DNA of 64,000 nucleotides from Clostridium sp. CMCC3677 (GTDB lineage Bacteria > Bacillota > Clostridia > Clostridiales > Clostridiaceae): the NCBI RefSeq assembly GCF_023845585.1, contig NZ_JAMQHS010000008.1, forward strand, positions 62,001 to 126,000, in the 5' to 3' direction. Made by a program: the position numbers and the translations under genes. The notes below the pieces were generated by a model that worked only from the letters and a program-made list of their open reading frames with translations, did no database searches and was not told where the DNA came from. Of the stretch, positions 52,901 to 60,613 are shown in pieces (the stretch's first letter is position 1; each line of letters begins with the position of its first letter).

Positions 52901-54052
52901 ATGGAATTACAGAAAAATTTACCAGAAATATTTGAAGAGTTTGCAGAAGGAAGAAGAAATGCATTTATTAAGGCTAAAGAAATTAAAGATAAAAATATAC
53001 CTTTAATTGGAGCATTTTGTACTTACTTTCCACAGGAATTAGGATTAGCTATGGGGGCAGCTACTGTTTCAGTATGTTCAACATCTGATGAAACTATTGC
53101 TGCTGCAGAGCAAGATCTTCCACGTAATTTATGTCCTTTAATAAAATCTAGTTATGGTTTTGCTAAGACTGATAAATGTCCTTTCTTTTTCTTTTCAGAT
53201 TTAATTGTTGGAGAAACAACTTGCGATGGAAAAAAGAAAATGTATGAATATCTTTCAGAATTTAAACCAGTACATGTTATGGAGCTTCCAAATTCTCAAC
53301 GTGAAGATGGATTAGAATTATGGAAAAATGAGATTATTAGATTAAAGTCATCTTTAGAAGAAATGTTTAATGTAGAAATAACAGAAGATGATATAAAAAG
53401 AGCTATAAAAATAAAAAATAATGAACGTAAAGCATTAAAGAAATTTTATGAATTAGGAAAAAGAGAACCAGTCGCAATATTAGGACAAGACCTGTTTAAA
53501 GTTATAAATGGAACAACATTTAGCTTTGATAAAGAAAAAATTCCAGAGCAAATTAATGAGGTAATTGAAAAGATTAATTCTGAATATGAAGCTGAAAAGA
53601 AATATGAATCTAAACCTCGTATATTAATAACAGGATGTCCTATTGGTGGTGCAACCGAAAAGGTTATTAAAGCAATTGAAGATAATGGAGCTTATGTAGT
53701 TGCTTTTGAAAATTGTAGTGTTGCAAAAGCCGTTGATGAATTAGTAGATGAAGAAAATCCAGATGTTTATGATGCTCTTGCACGTAAATATTTATCTATT
53801 GGATGTTCTTGTATGACTCCTAATCCAAATAGAATTAAACTTCTTAATAAAATGATTGATGAATATAAAGTAGATGCTGTAGTTGATGTGATATTAACAG
53901 CTTGCCACACATATAATGTTGAGACTTTATCAGTTAAAAGATTTGTAAATGATGAAAAAAGTAAGCCATATATGAGTGTTGAAACTGACTTTTCTCTTAA
54001 TGATATTGGTCAATTAAATACTAGAATGACTGCATTTATAGAGATGCTTTAG
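52901..54052 (+). CDS. Double-cubane-cluster reductase, 2-hydroxyacyl-CoA dehydratase family
   Basis: Homologue of 2-hydroxyglutaryl-CoA dehydratase subunit D, but encoded by a single gene, as in double-cubane-cluster proteins ([Fe8S9]). Cysteines that could hold the cluster occur in GAFCTYF, RNLCPLIKSS, DKCPFFFF, TTCDGKKK, TGCPIGG, GCSCMTPNP and TACHTYN. Such proteins reduce small, otherwise inert substrates with electrons driven by the ATPase activator encoded next. Start: ATG 52889 contains the GGAGG site, so ATG 52901 is used (383 residues). It lies between selD and mocA, so a role in selenium-molybdenum cofactor or purine reduction is inferred; the substrate is unknown. Confidence 0.85.
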   Translation: MELQKNLPEIFEEFAEGRRNAFIKAKEIKDKNIPLIGAFCTYFPQELGLAMGAATVSVCSTSDETIAAAEQDLPRNLCPLIKSSYGFAKTDKCPFFFFSDLIVGETTCDGKKKMYEYLSEFKPVHVMELPNSQREDGLELWKNEIIRLKSSLEEMFNVEITEDDIKRAIKIKNNERKALKKFYELGKREPVAILGQDLFKVINGTTFSFDKEKIPEQINEVIEKINSEYEAEKKYESKPRILITGCPIGGATEKVIKAIEDNGAYVVAFENCSVAKAVDELVDEENPDVYDALARKYLSIGCSCMTPNPNRIKLLNKMIDEYKVDAVVDVILTACHTYNVETLSVKRFVNDEKSKPYMSVETDFSLNDIGQLNTRMTAFIEML

Positions 54053-54097
54053 GTTTTAGCAATATACAAATGTTAAGAAGATATGAGGAAATAAATT

Positions 54098-54862
54098 ATG
54101 AGTAAATATACTTTAGGAATTGATTCAGGATCAACAACTACTAAAGGTGTATTGTTTGATGGTAAAACAATTATTAGAACAATGCTTGTAAAAACAGCAG
54201 CAAAACCGAGGGAAAGTATTTCTAAAATCTATAATGAACTGTACTCTAATAACGTAAAATATACAATAACGACAGGTTATGGTAGAGATTTATTAAAAGA
54301 AGCTAATAAAACTATTACAGAAATAACTTGTCATGCAAAAGGGGCAGCATTTCTAAATCCTAGTATTAAAGGCGTTATAGATATAGGAGGACAGGATTCT
54401 AAGGCTATTTCATTAGATGAATCATTAAATGTTGTAGATTTTCTAATGAATGATAAATGTGCTGCTGGAACTGGTAGATTTGTTGAAGTTATGATGAGAA
54501 TTTTAGAGGAAGATATAACTGATATTGATGAGTTTGTAAAAGATAGAAAGCCTGTAAATATAACTAGTATGTGTACTGTTTTTGCAGAGAGTGAAATTAT
54601 TAGTCTTCTTGCAAAGGATGTTCATAGAGGTGATATTGCCCTTGGAATTATTCATTCAATTTGTAGACGAACAGCTAATTTTGCTCAAAAATTGAATTTA
54701 AAAGATGAGATATTTTTTAGTGGTGGACTCGCATCCTCAGAAGTTTTTAGAGCAACACTTGAAAGTTATCTTAAACAAAAAGTATCAATTAATGAATTAA
54801 GTCAGTTTGCAGGGGCAATTGGTGCAGCAACTATTGGATATAAAAAATTAAATAAAAAATAA
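54098..54862 (+). CDS. ATP-dependent activator of the double-cubane reductase (HgdC/BadF family)
   Basis: A 254-residue ASKHA-fold ATPase that injects low-potential electrons into 2-hydroxyacyl-CoA dehydratases and double-cubane proteins. GIDSGSTTTKGVL and GVIDIGGQDSKA bind ATP; Cys121 (KCAAGTGRF) and Cys159 (SMCTVFAESE) are the ligands that bridge a [4Fe-4S] cluster across the dimer. Located 45 bases after its partner. Ribosome binding site TGAGGAAATA. Confidence 0.92.
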   Translation: MSKYTLGIDSGSTTTKGVLFDGKTIIRTMLVKTAAKPRESISKIYNELYSNNVKYTITTGYGRDLLKEANKTITEITCHAKGAAFLNPSIKGVIDIGGQDSKAISLDESLNVVDFLMNDKCAAGTGRFVEVMMRILEEDITDIDEFVKDRKPVNITSMCTVFAESEIISLLAKDVHRGDIALGIIHSICRRTANFAQKLNLKDEIFFSGGLASSEVFRATLESYLKQKVSINELSQFAGAIGAATIGYKKLNKK

Positions 54863-54913
54863 TAAGGAGAATTTACACAAAATATTTATTAAGATGTGTA
54901 GTTAAAAATTAAT

Positions 54914-55513
54914 ATGATGAAAATAAATTTAATATTATTAGCATCAGGGGATAGTACCAGGTTTAGAAGCAATAAGCTATTAACTATTGTTAATAATAAA
55001 CCAATGTATATGAATGTAATAGATGAGGTTTTAAAAATAAATTTTCATAAAATAGTTTTAGTTACTCAATATGAGGAAATTAAATTAGCTTTGTTAAACA
55101 AAAACATTGAAATTGTTATGAATAAAAATAGTGAACTTGGAATATCTCATTCTATTGAGCTTGCAATGAAAAAAGATGTTGAAGCAGATGCATATATGTT
55201 TATGGTTTGTGACCAACCATTTATAAAAGCACAAACTATAGAAAATTTGATATTTAGATTCATGGAAAGTAAAAAAGGAATGGCATGTGTTGAGTTTAAT
55301 GGAAACTTAGGTAATCCAACTATATTTTCAAAAAAATATATTGATGAATTGCTTAATTTAAAAGGTGATGTTGGAGGAAAAGCAGTTATGAAAAAACACC
55401 TTGATGATTTAGAAAAAATTTCCATTATTAATGAGATAGAAATTAAGGATATAGATACTAGAGAAGAATTAATTAATATATCCTACAATAATATATATGA
55501 GGTAAAAGAGTGA
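54914..55513 (+). CDS. mocA: Molybdenum cofactor cytidylyltransferase-like protein (MocA)
   Basis: A 199-residue nucleotidyltransferase of the MobA/MocA type. LILLASGDSTRFRSNKLL is the N-terminal nucleotide-binding loop and MFVCDQPFIKAQTI (written MVCDQPF) holds the metal aspartate. MocA attaches CMP to molybdopterin for xanthine-dehydrogenase-family enzymes, matching the two hydroxylases of the island. The loop has RFRSNK where many homologues have RMGxxK. The ribosome binding site is poor, and the 3' end overlaps the XdhC-type gene by 4 bases. Confidence 0.85.
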   Translation: MMKINLILLASGDSTRFRSNKLLTIVNNKPMYMNVIDEVLKINFHKIVLVTQYEEIKLALLNKNIEIVMNKNSELGISHSIELAMKKDVEADAYMFMVCDQPFIKAQTIENLIFRFMESKKGMACVEFNGNLGNPTIFSKKYIDELLNLKGDVGGKAVMKKHLDDLEKISIINEIEIKDIDTREELINISYNNIYEVKE

Positions 55514-56565
55514 TGAAGAAAAAATTTTATAAAGATCTTTTTGAAAAGTTAAATTTAAACAAAGAAGTATTTATAGTAACTGTTATACAGGGATCATATG
55601 ATGGTAAAAATATAGCAGGACAAAAACTATTTAAAAGCAAGAAATTTATGGCTATAGAAAATGATAATCTTAAAAATTTCTGGGATGAAATTTTAAGTGA
55701 AATAGATTTTAATAAAGGCACATATGTTTTAGACCTTGATAATGATATAAAATTGTTTATAGAGTATATTATAGGAAAACCTAATTTAATTGTTTGTGGT
55801 GGTGGACATGTTGCCTTACCTTTATGTGAAATGGCAAATTTATTAGAGTTTAATGTTACTGTAATCGACAATAGAGAAGAATTTGCGAATAAAGGAAGAT
55901 TTCCTATGGCAAGTAATGTTATATGTAAAGATTTTAATGAAGCATTTGAAGAAGTCGAATTTAATAAAAATAGTTATTTTGCTATAGTTACAAGAGGGCA
56001 TAAATGTGATAGAGAGTGTTTAGAAATAATACTTAAAAATGACTTTTACTATGTTGGAATGATTGGAAGCAAAGGAAAAGTACAATTTGTAATAAGTAGT
56101 TTATTAGAAAAAGGATATAAAAAAGAAGACATTGATAAAGTGCATACTCCAATAGGACTTAGCATAGGAGCAAAAACACCAGCAGAAGTAGCGGTAAGTA
56201 TTTTATCAGAAATAATACAAATAAAAAATGAAAAAATAATAAGTACTATACCAGATGATATTTCTAATACTATATTAAATACAAATGAACCAATGATTTT
56301 AACTACAATAATTGAGAAGCATGGATCAGGGCCTAGAGATCCTGGAACAAAAATGCTTATAAAGAAAAATGGTGAATTTATTGGCACTGTTGGCGGTGGA
56401 AGTGTTGAATATTCAGTTTATAAAAGGGCATTAAAGTTATTTGAAGAAAAAGAATCTATTTTAGAAGAATATGATTTATCAAATTCTGCTTCTGCAAAAC
56501 TTGGTATGGCTTGCGGTGGACATATAAAAGTATTTTTTGAATTTATAAATTATAATAACAAATAG
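55510..56565 (+). CDS. XdhC/CoxI-family hydroxylase maturation factor with duplicated CoxI part
   Basis: XdhC proteins sulphurate (here perhaps selenate) the molybdenum cofactor and deliver it to xanthine dehydrogenases. A degenerate CoxI-like N-terminus (VFIVTVIQGSYDGKNIAGQK) is followed by the Rossmann part LIVCGGGHVALPLCEMANLL and IGLSIGAKTPAEVAVSIL, then by a second, better conserved CoxI part (GSGPRDPGTKMLI, FIGTVGGGSVEYSV, LGMACGGHIKVFFE). The good CoxI module is therefore at the C-terminus, unlike classical XdhC, where it is first. The ATGA overlap with mocA indicates coupling. Last gene of the selenium operon. Confidence 0.88.
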   Translation: MMKKKFYKDLFEKLNLNKEVFIVTVIQGSYDGKNIAGQKLFKSKKFMAIENDNLKNFWDEILSEIDFNKGTYVLDLDNDIKLFIEYIIGKPNLIVCGGGHVALPLCEMANLLEFNVTVIDNREEFANKGRFPMASNVICKDFNEAFEEVEFNKNSYFAIVTRGHKCDRECLEIILKNDFYYVGMIGSKGKVQFVISSLLEKGYKKEDIDKVHTPIGLSIGAKTPAEVAVSILSEIIQIKNEKIISTIPDDISNTILNTNEPMILTTIIEKHGSGPRDPGTKMLIKKNGEFIGTVGGGSVEYSVYKRALKLFEEKESILEEYDLSNSASAKLGMACGGHIKVFFEFINYNNK

Positions 56566-56590
56566 TACTAAATAATTAAATACAAAAATA

Positions 56591-56640
56591 AAAACTCTAG
56601 CTAAGGATTAAAATTCTTTTAAGTTAGAGTTTTATTTTAT
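56591..56640 (+). terminator. Terminator after the selenium-molybdenum operon
   Basis: AAAACTCTA pairs with TAGAGTTTT, with further pairing inside the loop, followed by a T-rich stretch. Confidence 0.75.
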
Positions 56641-56718
56641 TAAAAAACAAATTATTACTTGTAAGTTATGTAATAGAAAGTATTATTATATTTCATGATA
56701 AAGAGATGATGGTATTGC

Positions 56719-56748
56719 TTGACAATGATATTACTAAATAATTATAAT
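56719..56748 (+). promoter_or_regulatory. Sigma-A promoter of cbiQO
   Basis: Consensus TTGACA (56719-56724) and TATAAT (56743-56748) with an 18-base spacer. No riboswitch lies between this promoter and cbiQ. A five-codon frame (ATG 56791 to TAA 56805) behind AAGGAGG lies in the leader. Confidence 0.75.
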
Positions 56749-56828
56749 TTTCATAGTTATGATGTGAAATATGAAAAGGAGGATATATTAATGGAAAATA
56801 AATAAATTTAAGAGATAGGAATGAAAAA

Positions 56829-57641
56829 ATGAAAATTAAATTAAAAGAAAAATCGCATAATCACTCAGAAGGAATATATTCAATTGACTTTTATGCATAC
56901 CAATCTCAAATAGGTCATTGGAATTCTATGTTCAAGGTATTATTTGCATTTATTACATTATTATTTTGCATTATTGCAGATAATTTTTATGTATCTTTAA
57001 CTATTGTATTTACTATGGCTTTTATTACTATATACAAAGGTGGAATTCATTTTCGGGAATATTTGCATCTACTTACTATACCAATGGTTTTTATGATTCT
57101 TGGTAGTATTGCAATTGCTATAGGAATATCAACACGACCACTAGGACAATATAATTTGAATTTTCACTGGTTTTATTTATATTCATCAAATGAAAGTATA
57201 ATAAAAACATTGAAAATTATGATGAAGGCATTTGGAGCAATAAGTGCTATGTATATGATGACTTTATCTACATCAGCTAGTGAAATAATTTCTGTTTTAC
57301 GTAAACTTCATATACCAAAACTTATCATTGAATTAATGAATATGGTATATAGATTTATATTTATTTTACTAGATGTACAATGCAAAATGAAAAATTCAGC
57401 ACAATCTAGGTTAGGATATGTTGATTTTAAAACATCTTGTTATTCTTTTGGTAGTACAGCAGGAAATCTTTTGATTGTTTCTTTAAAAAAGGCAAATGCT
57501 TATTATGATTCAATGGAGTCTAGATGTTATAATGGTGAGATGAATTTTTTAGAAGAAGATAAAAATATAGAAATAAGTCAAATAGTATTAGCGATAATTT
57601 ATATGATATGTTTAATAATATTGTGGTTAATAACTAGATAG
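56829..57641 (+). CDS. cbiQ: ECF transporter membrane coupling component CbiQ
   Basis: T component of an energy-coupling-factor importer, 270 residues with about 5-6 helices. The cytoplasmic coupling helices with Ala-Arg-Gly-type motifs appear as SAQSRLGYV and DSMESRCYNG, the second being the typical ESRCY form of CbiQ. It links the ATPase CbiO to the cobalt-binding CbiMN encoded about 1.1 kb downstream. The ATG at 56829 overlaps a three-codon frame (ATG AAA AAA TGA, 56821-56832). Confidence 0.88.
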   Translation: MKIKLKEKSHNHSEGIYSIDFYAYQSQIGHWNSMFKVLFAFITLLFCIIADNFYVSLTIVFTMAFITIYKGGIHFREYLHLLTIPMVFMILGSIAIAIGISTRPLGQYNLNFHWFYLYSSNESIIKTLKIMMKAFGAISAMYMMTLSTSASEIISVLRKLHIPKLIIELMNMVYRFIFILLDVQCKMKNSAQSRLGYVDFKTSCYSFGSTAGNLLIVSLKKANAYYDSMESRCYNGEMNFLEEDKNIEISQIVLAIIYMICLIILWLITR

Positions 57642-57652
57642 GAGTAGAGAGT

Positions 57653-58486
57653 ATGAATGAAAGTTCAAATGATGCGATTTTACAGGTGAGAAATTTAAAT
57701 TATAAATATAACAATGAGAAAGCTGTATTATCAAATGTAAATATTGATATTTATGAAGGTGAAAAAGTAGCCATTCTTGGATCAAATGGAGCAGGTAAAT
57801 CTACGTTTTTTTTAAATATTAATGGAGTTTTAACACCTAAAAGTGGTGATATTATTTATAGAGGGAAAAAAATATCTAAAAAAGAACTTAATGAATTGAG
57901 AAAAAATGTGGGTATTGTATTTCAAGATGCAGATAATCAGATAATTGCTTCAACTGTTTTGGCAGAAGTTTCTTTTGGTCCTATGAATTTAAAATTATCT
58001 AAAGAAGAAGTTAAAGAAAGAGTTGAAGAAGCATTATCATATATGAATTTAACAGATTTTAAGAATCGTCCTCCACATTATTTAAGTGGTGGTGAGAAAA
58101 AGAGAGTTAGTATTGCAGATATTATTGCAATGAAATCAGAAATTATAATTTTTGATGAACCTACTGCATCATTAGATCCTTTAAATTCAATTATGCTTGA
58201 AGAAGTTTTAAAAAAATTATCAGAAGAGAAAAAAACACTTTTAATATCTACTCATGATATAGACTTCGCTTATCGTTGGGCAGAACGTGTTATTGTTTTT
58301 GCTAATGGAGAAATTATAGCAGATGGAACACCATTACAAATATTTAAGGATGATAAAATAATAAAATGTGCAAATTTAAAGCGTCCTACTATGCTAGACG
58401 TATATGAAATTTTAGTAGATAAAGGCTTAATTAGAAATAATTCCATTTATCCTAAGGATATAGTTGAATTTATTAAAATGTTATAA
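57653..58486 (+). CDS. cbiO: ECF transporter ATPase CbiO
   Basis: ATPase of the cobalt ECF transporter, 277 residues. Walker A GSNGAGKST, the Q-loop VFQDADNQI with the ECF-specific DNQ, signature YLSGGEKKRV and Walker B IIIFDEPTASLDP are present. It follows cbiQ after 11 bases. The single ATPase would act as a homodimer. The order cbiQO before the riboswitch, with cbiMN behind it, is unusual. Confidence 0.93.
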   Translation: MNESSNDAILQVRNLNYKYNNEKAVLSNVNIDIYEGEKVAILGSNGAGKSTFFLNINGVLTPKSGDIIYRGKKISKKELNELRKNVGIVFQDADNQIIASTVLAEVSFGPMNLKLSKEEVKERVEEALSYMNLTDFKNRPPHYLSGGEKKRVSIADIIAMKSEIIIFDEPTASLDPLNSIMLEEVLKKLSEEKKTLLISTHDIDFAYRWAERVIVFANGEIIADGTPLQIFKDDKIIKCANLKRPTMLDVYEILVDKGLIRNNSIYPKDIVEFIKML

Positions 58487-58609
58487 TGTTATATTGAAAT
58501 TATGTGAATTATAGGATATTAAACCAGATTAAGTTGACAATGTGAATACTTTTACTATAGAATTAAAATTGTTTATAAAAGTAATATGAAAATATTACCA
58601 TATTATTAT

Positions 58610-58768
58610 AAAAAGGTGCCTGTGGTTTTCTCCGCAGGATAATAGGGAAAAGAGTGAAATTCTCTTACGGTCCCGCCGCTGTATTGGAAGATTTATATTT
58701 TATTATGTCACTGGGAAACTGGGAAGACAAAATATAGAGATAATTCTTAAGTCAGAAGACCTGCCTTT
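58610..58768 (+). promoter_or_regulatory. Cobalamin riboswitch upstream of cbiMN
   Basis: The conserved blocks occur in order: GGTGCC (58615), the B12-box half GATAATAGGGAA (58638-58649), CGGTCCCGCCGCTGT (58669-58683), GGGAAACTGGGAAG and GTCAGAAGACCTGCC (58751-58765). This is a class I cobalamin aptamer. With cobalamin bound it should reduce expression of cbiMN downstream. The roughly 160-base stretch between the aptamer and cbiM can hold the expression platform; AGAGATGACT…AGTCTCTTTT at 58793-58821 could be a terminator hairpin. Confidence 0.95.
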
Positions 58769-58926
58769 TTTATCGGATATATATAGTTACGAGAGATGAC
58801 TATATATGGACAAGTCTCTTTTAATGTTATTTAATAATGTTATTTAAAGAGATTATTTATGATGCTAGTTTGATGAGTGGGAATCATTGAATGTGGTATC
58901 TTTTTTTATTTGAAAGGAGAAATAAA

Positions 58927-59673
58927 ATGAAAGAACAAAAAAACATTAAGAAAATCGCTATTATATTTGCTTTGCTATTTGGAATAACTCCAGCAGTAAA
59001 TGCGATGCATATTATGGAGGGGTATTTACCAGTTAAGTATTGTGTATCATGGGGAATTATAAGTTTACCATTTTTAATAGCAGGATTTTTTTCTATTAAA
59101 AAAACTTTAAGAGAAGATAGGAAATCATTAGTTATTTTAGCAATGTCAGGCGCATTTATATTTGTAATATCATCTTTAAAGATTCCATCAGTTACAGGAA
59201 GTTGCTCTCATATGACTGGAACAGGTCTTGGTGCTATTTTATTTGGACCATTTGCTGTTGGGATTTTAGGAATTATAGTATTAATATTTCAAGCAATTTT
59301 ATTAGCACATGGTGGACTTACTACACTTGGAGCAAACACTTTTTCTATGTCAATTGCAGGACCGATATTATCGTACATAATATATATTATATGCAAAAAG
59401 TTAAAAGTAAATAAAAAGTTAGGTATTTTCTTAGCAGCATCTTTAGGAGATTTATTTACTTATTGTATTACTAGCTTACAACTTGCTATTGCTTATCCAT
59501 CGCCAGATGGTGGAATAGGTGCTTCTGCAATAAAATTTTTAGGTGTTTTTGCACCAACTCAAATACCACTTGCAATTGTTGAAGGTATATTAACAGTTAT
59601 TGTTATTATTGGATTAGAAACATATGCAAAATCTGAATTAACATCAATTGGATTTATGAAGGAGGGAAAATAA
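58927..59673 (+). CDS. cbiM: Cobalt ECF transporter substrate-binding protein CbiM
   Basis: Cobalt-binding S component with about 6-7 helices. The signal sequence ends before MHIMEGYLP, the conserved mature N-terminus whose residues bind the metal; GSCSHMTGTGLGAILFGPF and AHGGLTTLGANTFSM are the CbiM signature blocks. ATG 58927 behind AAAGGAGAAATA is the start (248 residues); the longer frame from 58891 has no ribosome binding site. Expression is controlled by the cobalamin riboswitch. cbiN starts 2 bases after its stop. Confidence 0.94.
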   Translation: MKEQKNIKKIAIIFALLFGITPAVNAMHIMEGYLPVKYCVSWGIISLPFLIAGFFSIKKTLREDRKSLVILAMSGAFIFVISSLKIPSVTGSCSHMTGTGLGAILFGPFAVGILGIIVLIFQAILLAHGGLTTLGANTFSMSIAGPILSYIIYIICKKLKVNKKLGIFLAASLGDLFTYCITSLQLAIAYPSPDGGIGASAIKFLGVFAPTQIPLAIVEGILTVIVIIGLETYAKSELTSIGFMKEGK

Positions 59674-59675
59674 TA

Positions 59676-59996
59676 ATGAGTAAAAATAAAAAAACAGTAA
59701 TAATATTATTAATTATTGCATTAATTATTACTATAGTTCCTCTATTTGCATTAAAAGGTGCTGAATTTGGTGGATCTGATGATGCTGGAAGTGAAATGAT
59801 AGAAGAAATACATGGAGAATATGAACCTTGGTTTACACCTGTTATGGAAACATGGATTGATGGAGAATTACCAGGCGAAATAGAAAGCCTTCTTTTCTGT
59901 GTTCAAACAGGTATAGGTGTCGGAATTTTTGCATTTTTTATGGGTAGATTTGTAGAGAGAAAGAAATGGCAAACAGGTAGTCATAAAGAATGTTAA
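59676..59996 (+). CDS. cbiN: Cobalt ECF transporter accessory protein CbiN
   Basis: A 106-residue protein with two membrane helices (about 6-26 and 74-92) around an extracytoplasmic loop holding EFGGSDDAGSEMI and YEPWFTPV, the CbiN pattern. It helps CbiM load cobalt. It follows cbiM after 2 bases with GAGGGAAAATAATA as ribosome binding site. The transporter it completes would supply cobalt for corrinoid synthesis. Confidence 0.92.
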   Translation: MSKNKKTVIILLIIALIITIVPLFALKGAEFGGSDDAGSEMIEEIHGEYEPWFTPVMETWIDGELPGEIESLLFCVQTGIGVGIFAFFMGRFVERKKWQTGSHKEC

Positions 59997-60035
59997 TATG
60001 TAATTAAATTCAATAAAATAATCATTTAATAAATT

Positions 60036-60252
60036 GGCTATGTTTTAGCAGAGTGTTGATATATGAATAAGCAAAGTGGACTGAGTAATTGAACTTAGGA
60101 ATGCTAAAATGAGTATAGTCCCATTTTAGCTTGCTCCCAATATAAAATTGTGACAAGCAGTAAATATGACAATACTCATTAAGAATTCTCAAAGTCCAAT
60201 TATAATGTCACTTTACCTATTGCATATATCAACACGCATTTAAAACAGAGCC
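60036..60252. mobile_element. 217-bp MITE with ISL3-like ends and 8-bp target duplication
   Basis: The left end GGCTATGTTTTAGCAGAGTG then TTGATATATG is mirrored at the right by the inverted GGCTCTGTTTTAAATGCGTG then TTGATATATG. The arms keep partial complementarity inward (GAGTATAGTCC… against …GACAATACTC). The exact 8-base direct repeat AATAAATT flanks the element (60028-60035 and 60253-60260). There is no open frame inside. Ends starting GGCT and 8-bp duplications fit the ISL3 family, so this is probably a non-autonomous derivative. Confidence 0.8.
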
Positions 60253-60282
60253 AATAAATTTAATAGAGCATTAATTAATAGT

Positions 60283-60322
60283 AGTAGGTAATTTTTTTAT
60301 TAGAATTATCTACTATTTTTTT
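60283..60322 (+). terminator. Terminator-like hairpin in repeat-rich gap
   Basis: AGTAGGTAATT pairs with AATTATCTACT (one G-U), followed by a T run of eight with one A before it. Confidence 0.65.
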
Positions 60323-60420
60323 ATTCTTTAGGAATTTATATTATTAAAAAATTTGTGGATAACTTTTAAAATAATGTGTTTTAAAGGTATTATGAGTACC
60401 CCTAAAGAATAAAAAATAAT
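60312..60420. repeat. Second small inverted-repeat element, about 105 bp
   Basis: TTATTCTTTAGG (60321-60332) is the exact reverse complement of CCTAAAGAATAA (60401-60412), and the match continues outward with a few changes over about 19 bases. The core is AT-rich and has no open frame. Its left end overlaps the terminator hairpin. Confidence 0.45.
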
Positions 60421-60423
60421 CAT

Positions 60424-60517
60424 ATGCCGCACCATTATTCCTGCACTGCGTTTGGAAAGGGCGCATGGCTAAAAAAATCGACGGTTCCAAAGTCGCCTTA
60501 GCGATTTTGTTCTTGTA
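60424..60517 (+). ncRNA. Candidate structured RNA or repeat block, GC-rich
   Basis: About 90 bases with roughly half G+C stand out in AT-rich surroundings. TTTGGAA (60451) can pair with TTCCAAA (60485) and AAAATCG (60474) with CGATTTT (60502); the two helices overlap, suggesting a pseudoknot or alternative folds. A 25-codon frame from ATG 60424 (MPHHYSCTAFGKGAWLKKST…) is also open, without a ribosome binding site. I do not recognise a known RNA family. Confidence 0.35.
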
Positions 60518-60613
60518 AATAAAGTATAGAGTTACTTAATAGTAAATATTATTCATATAAATACATTATATTTACATAAATGTTATAATAAACATTAAAG
60601 AGGAGTGATAATA

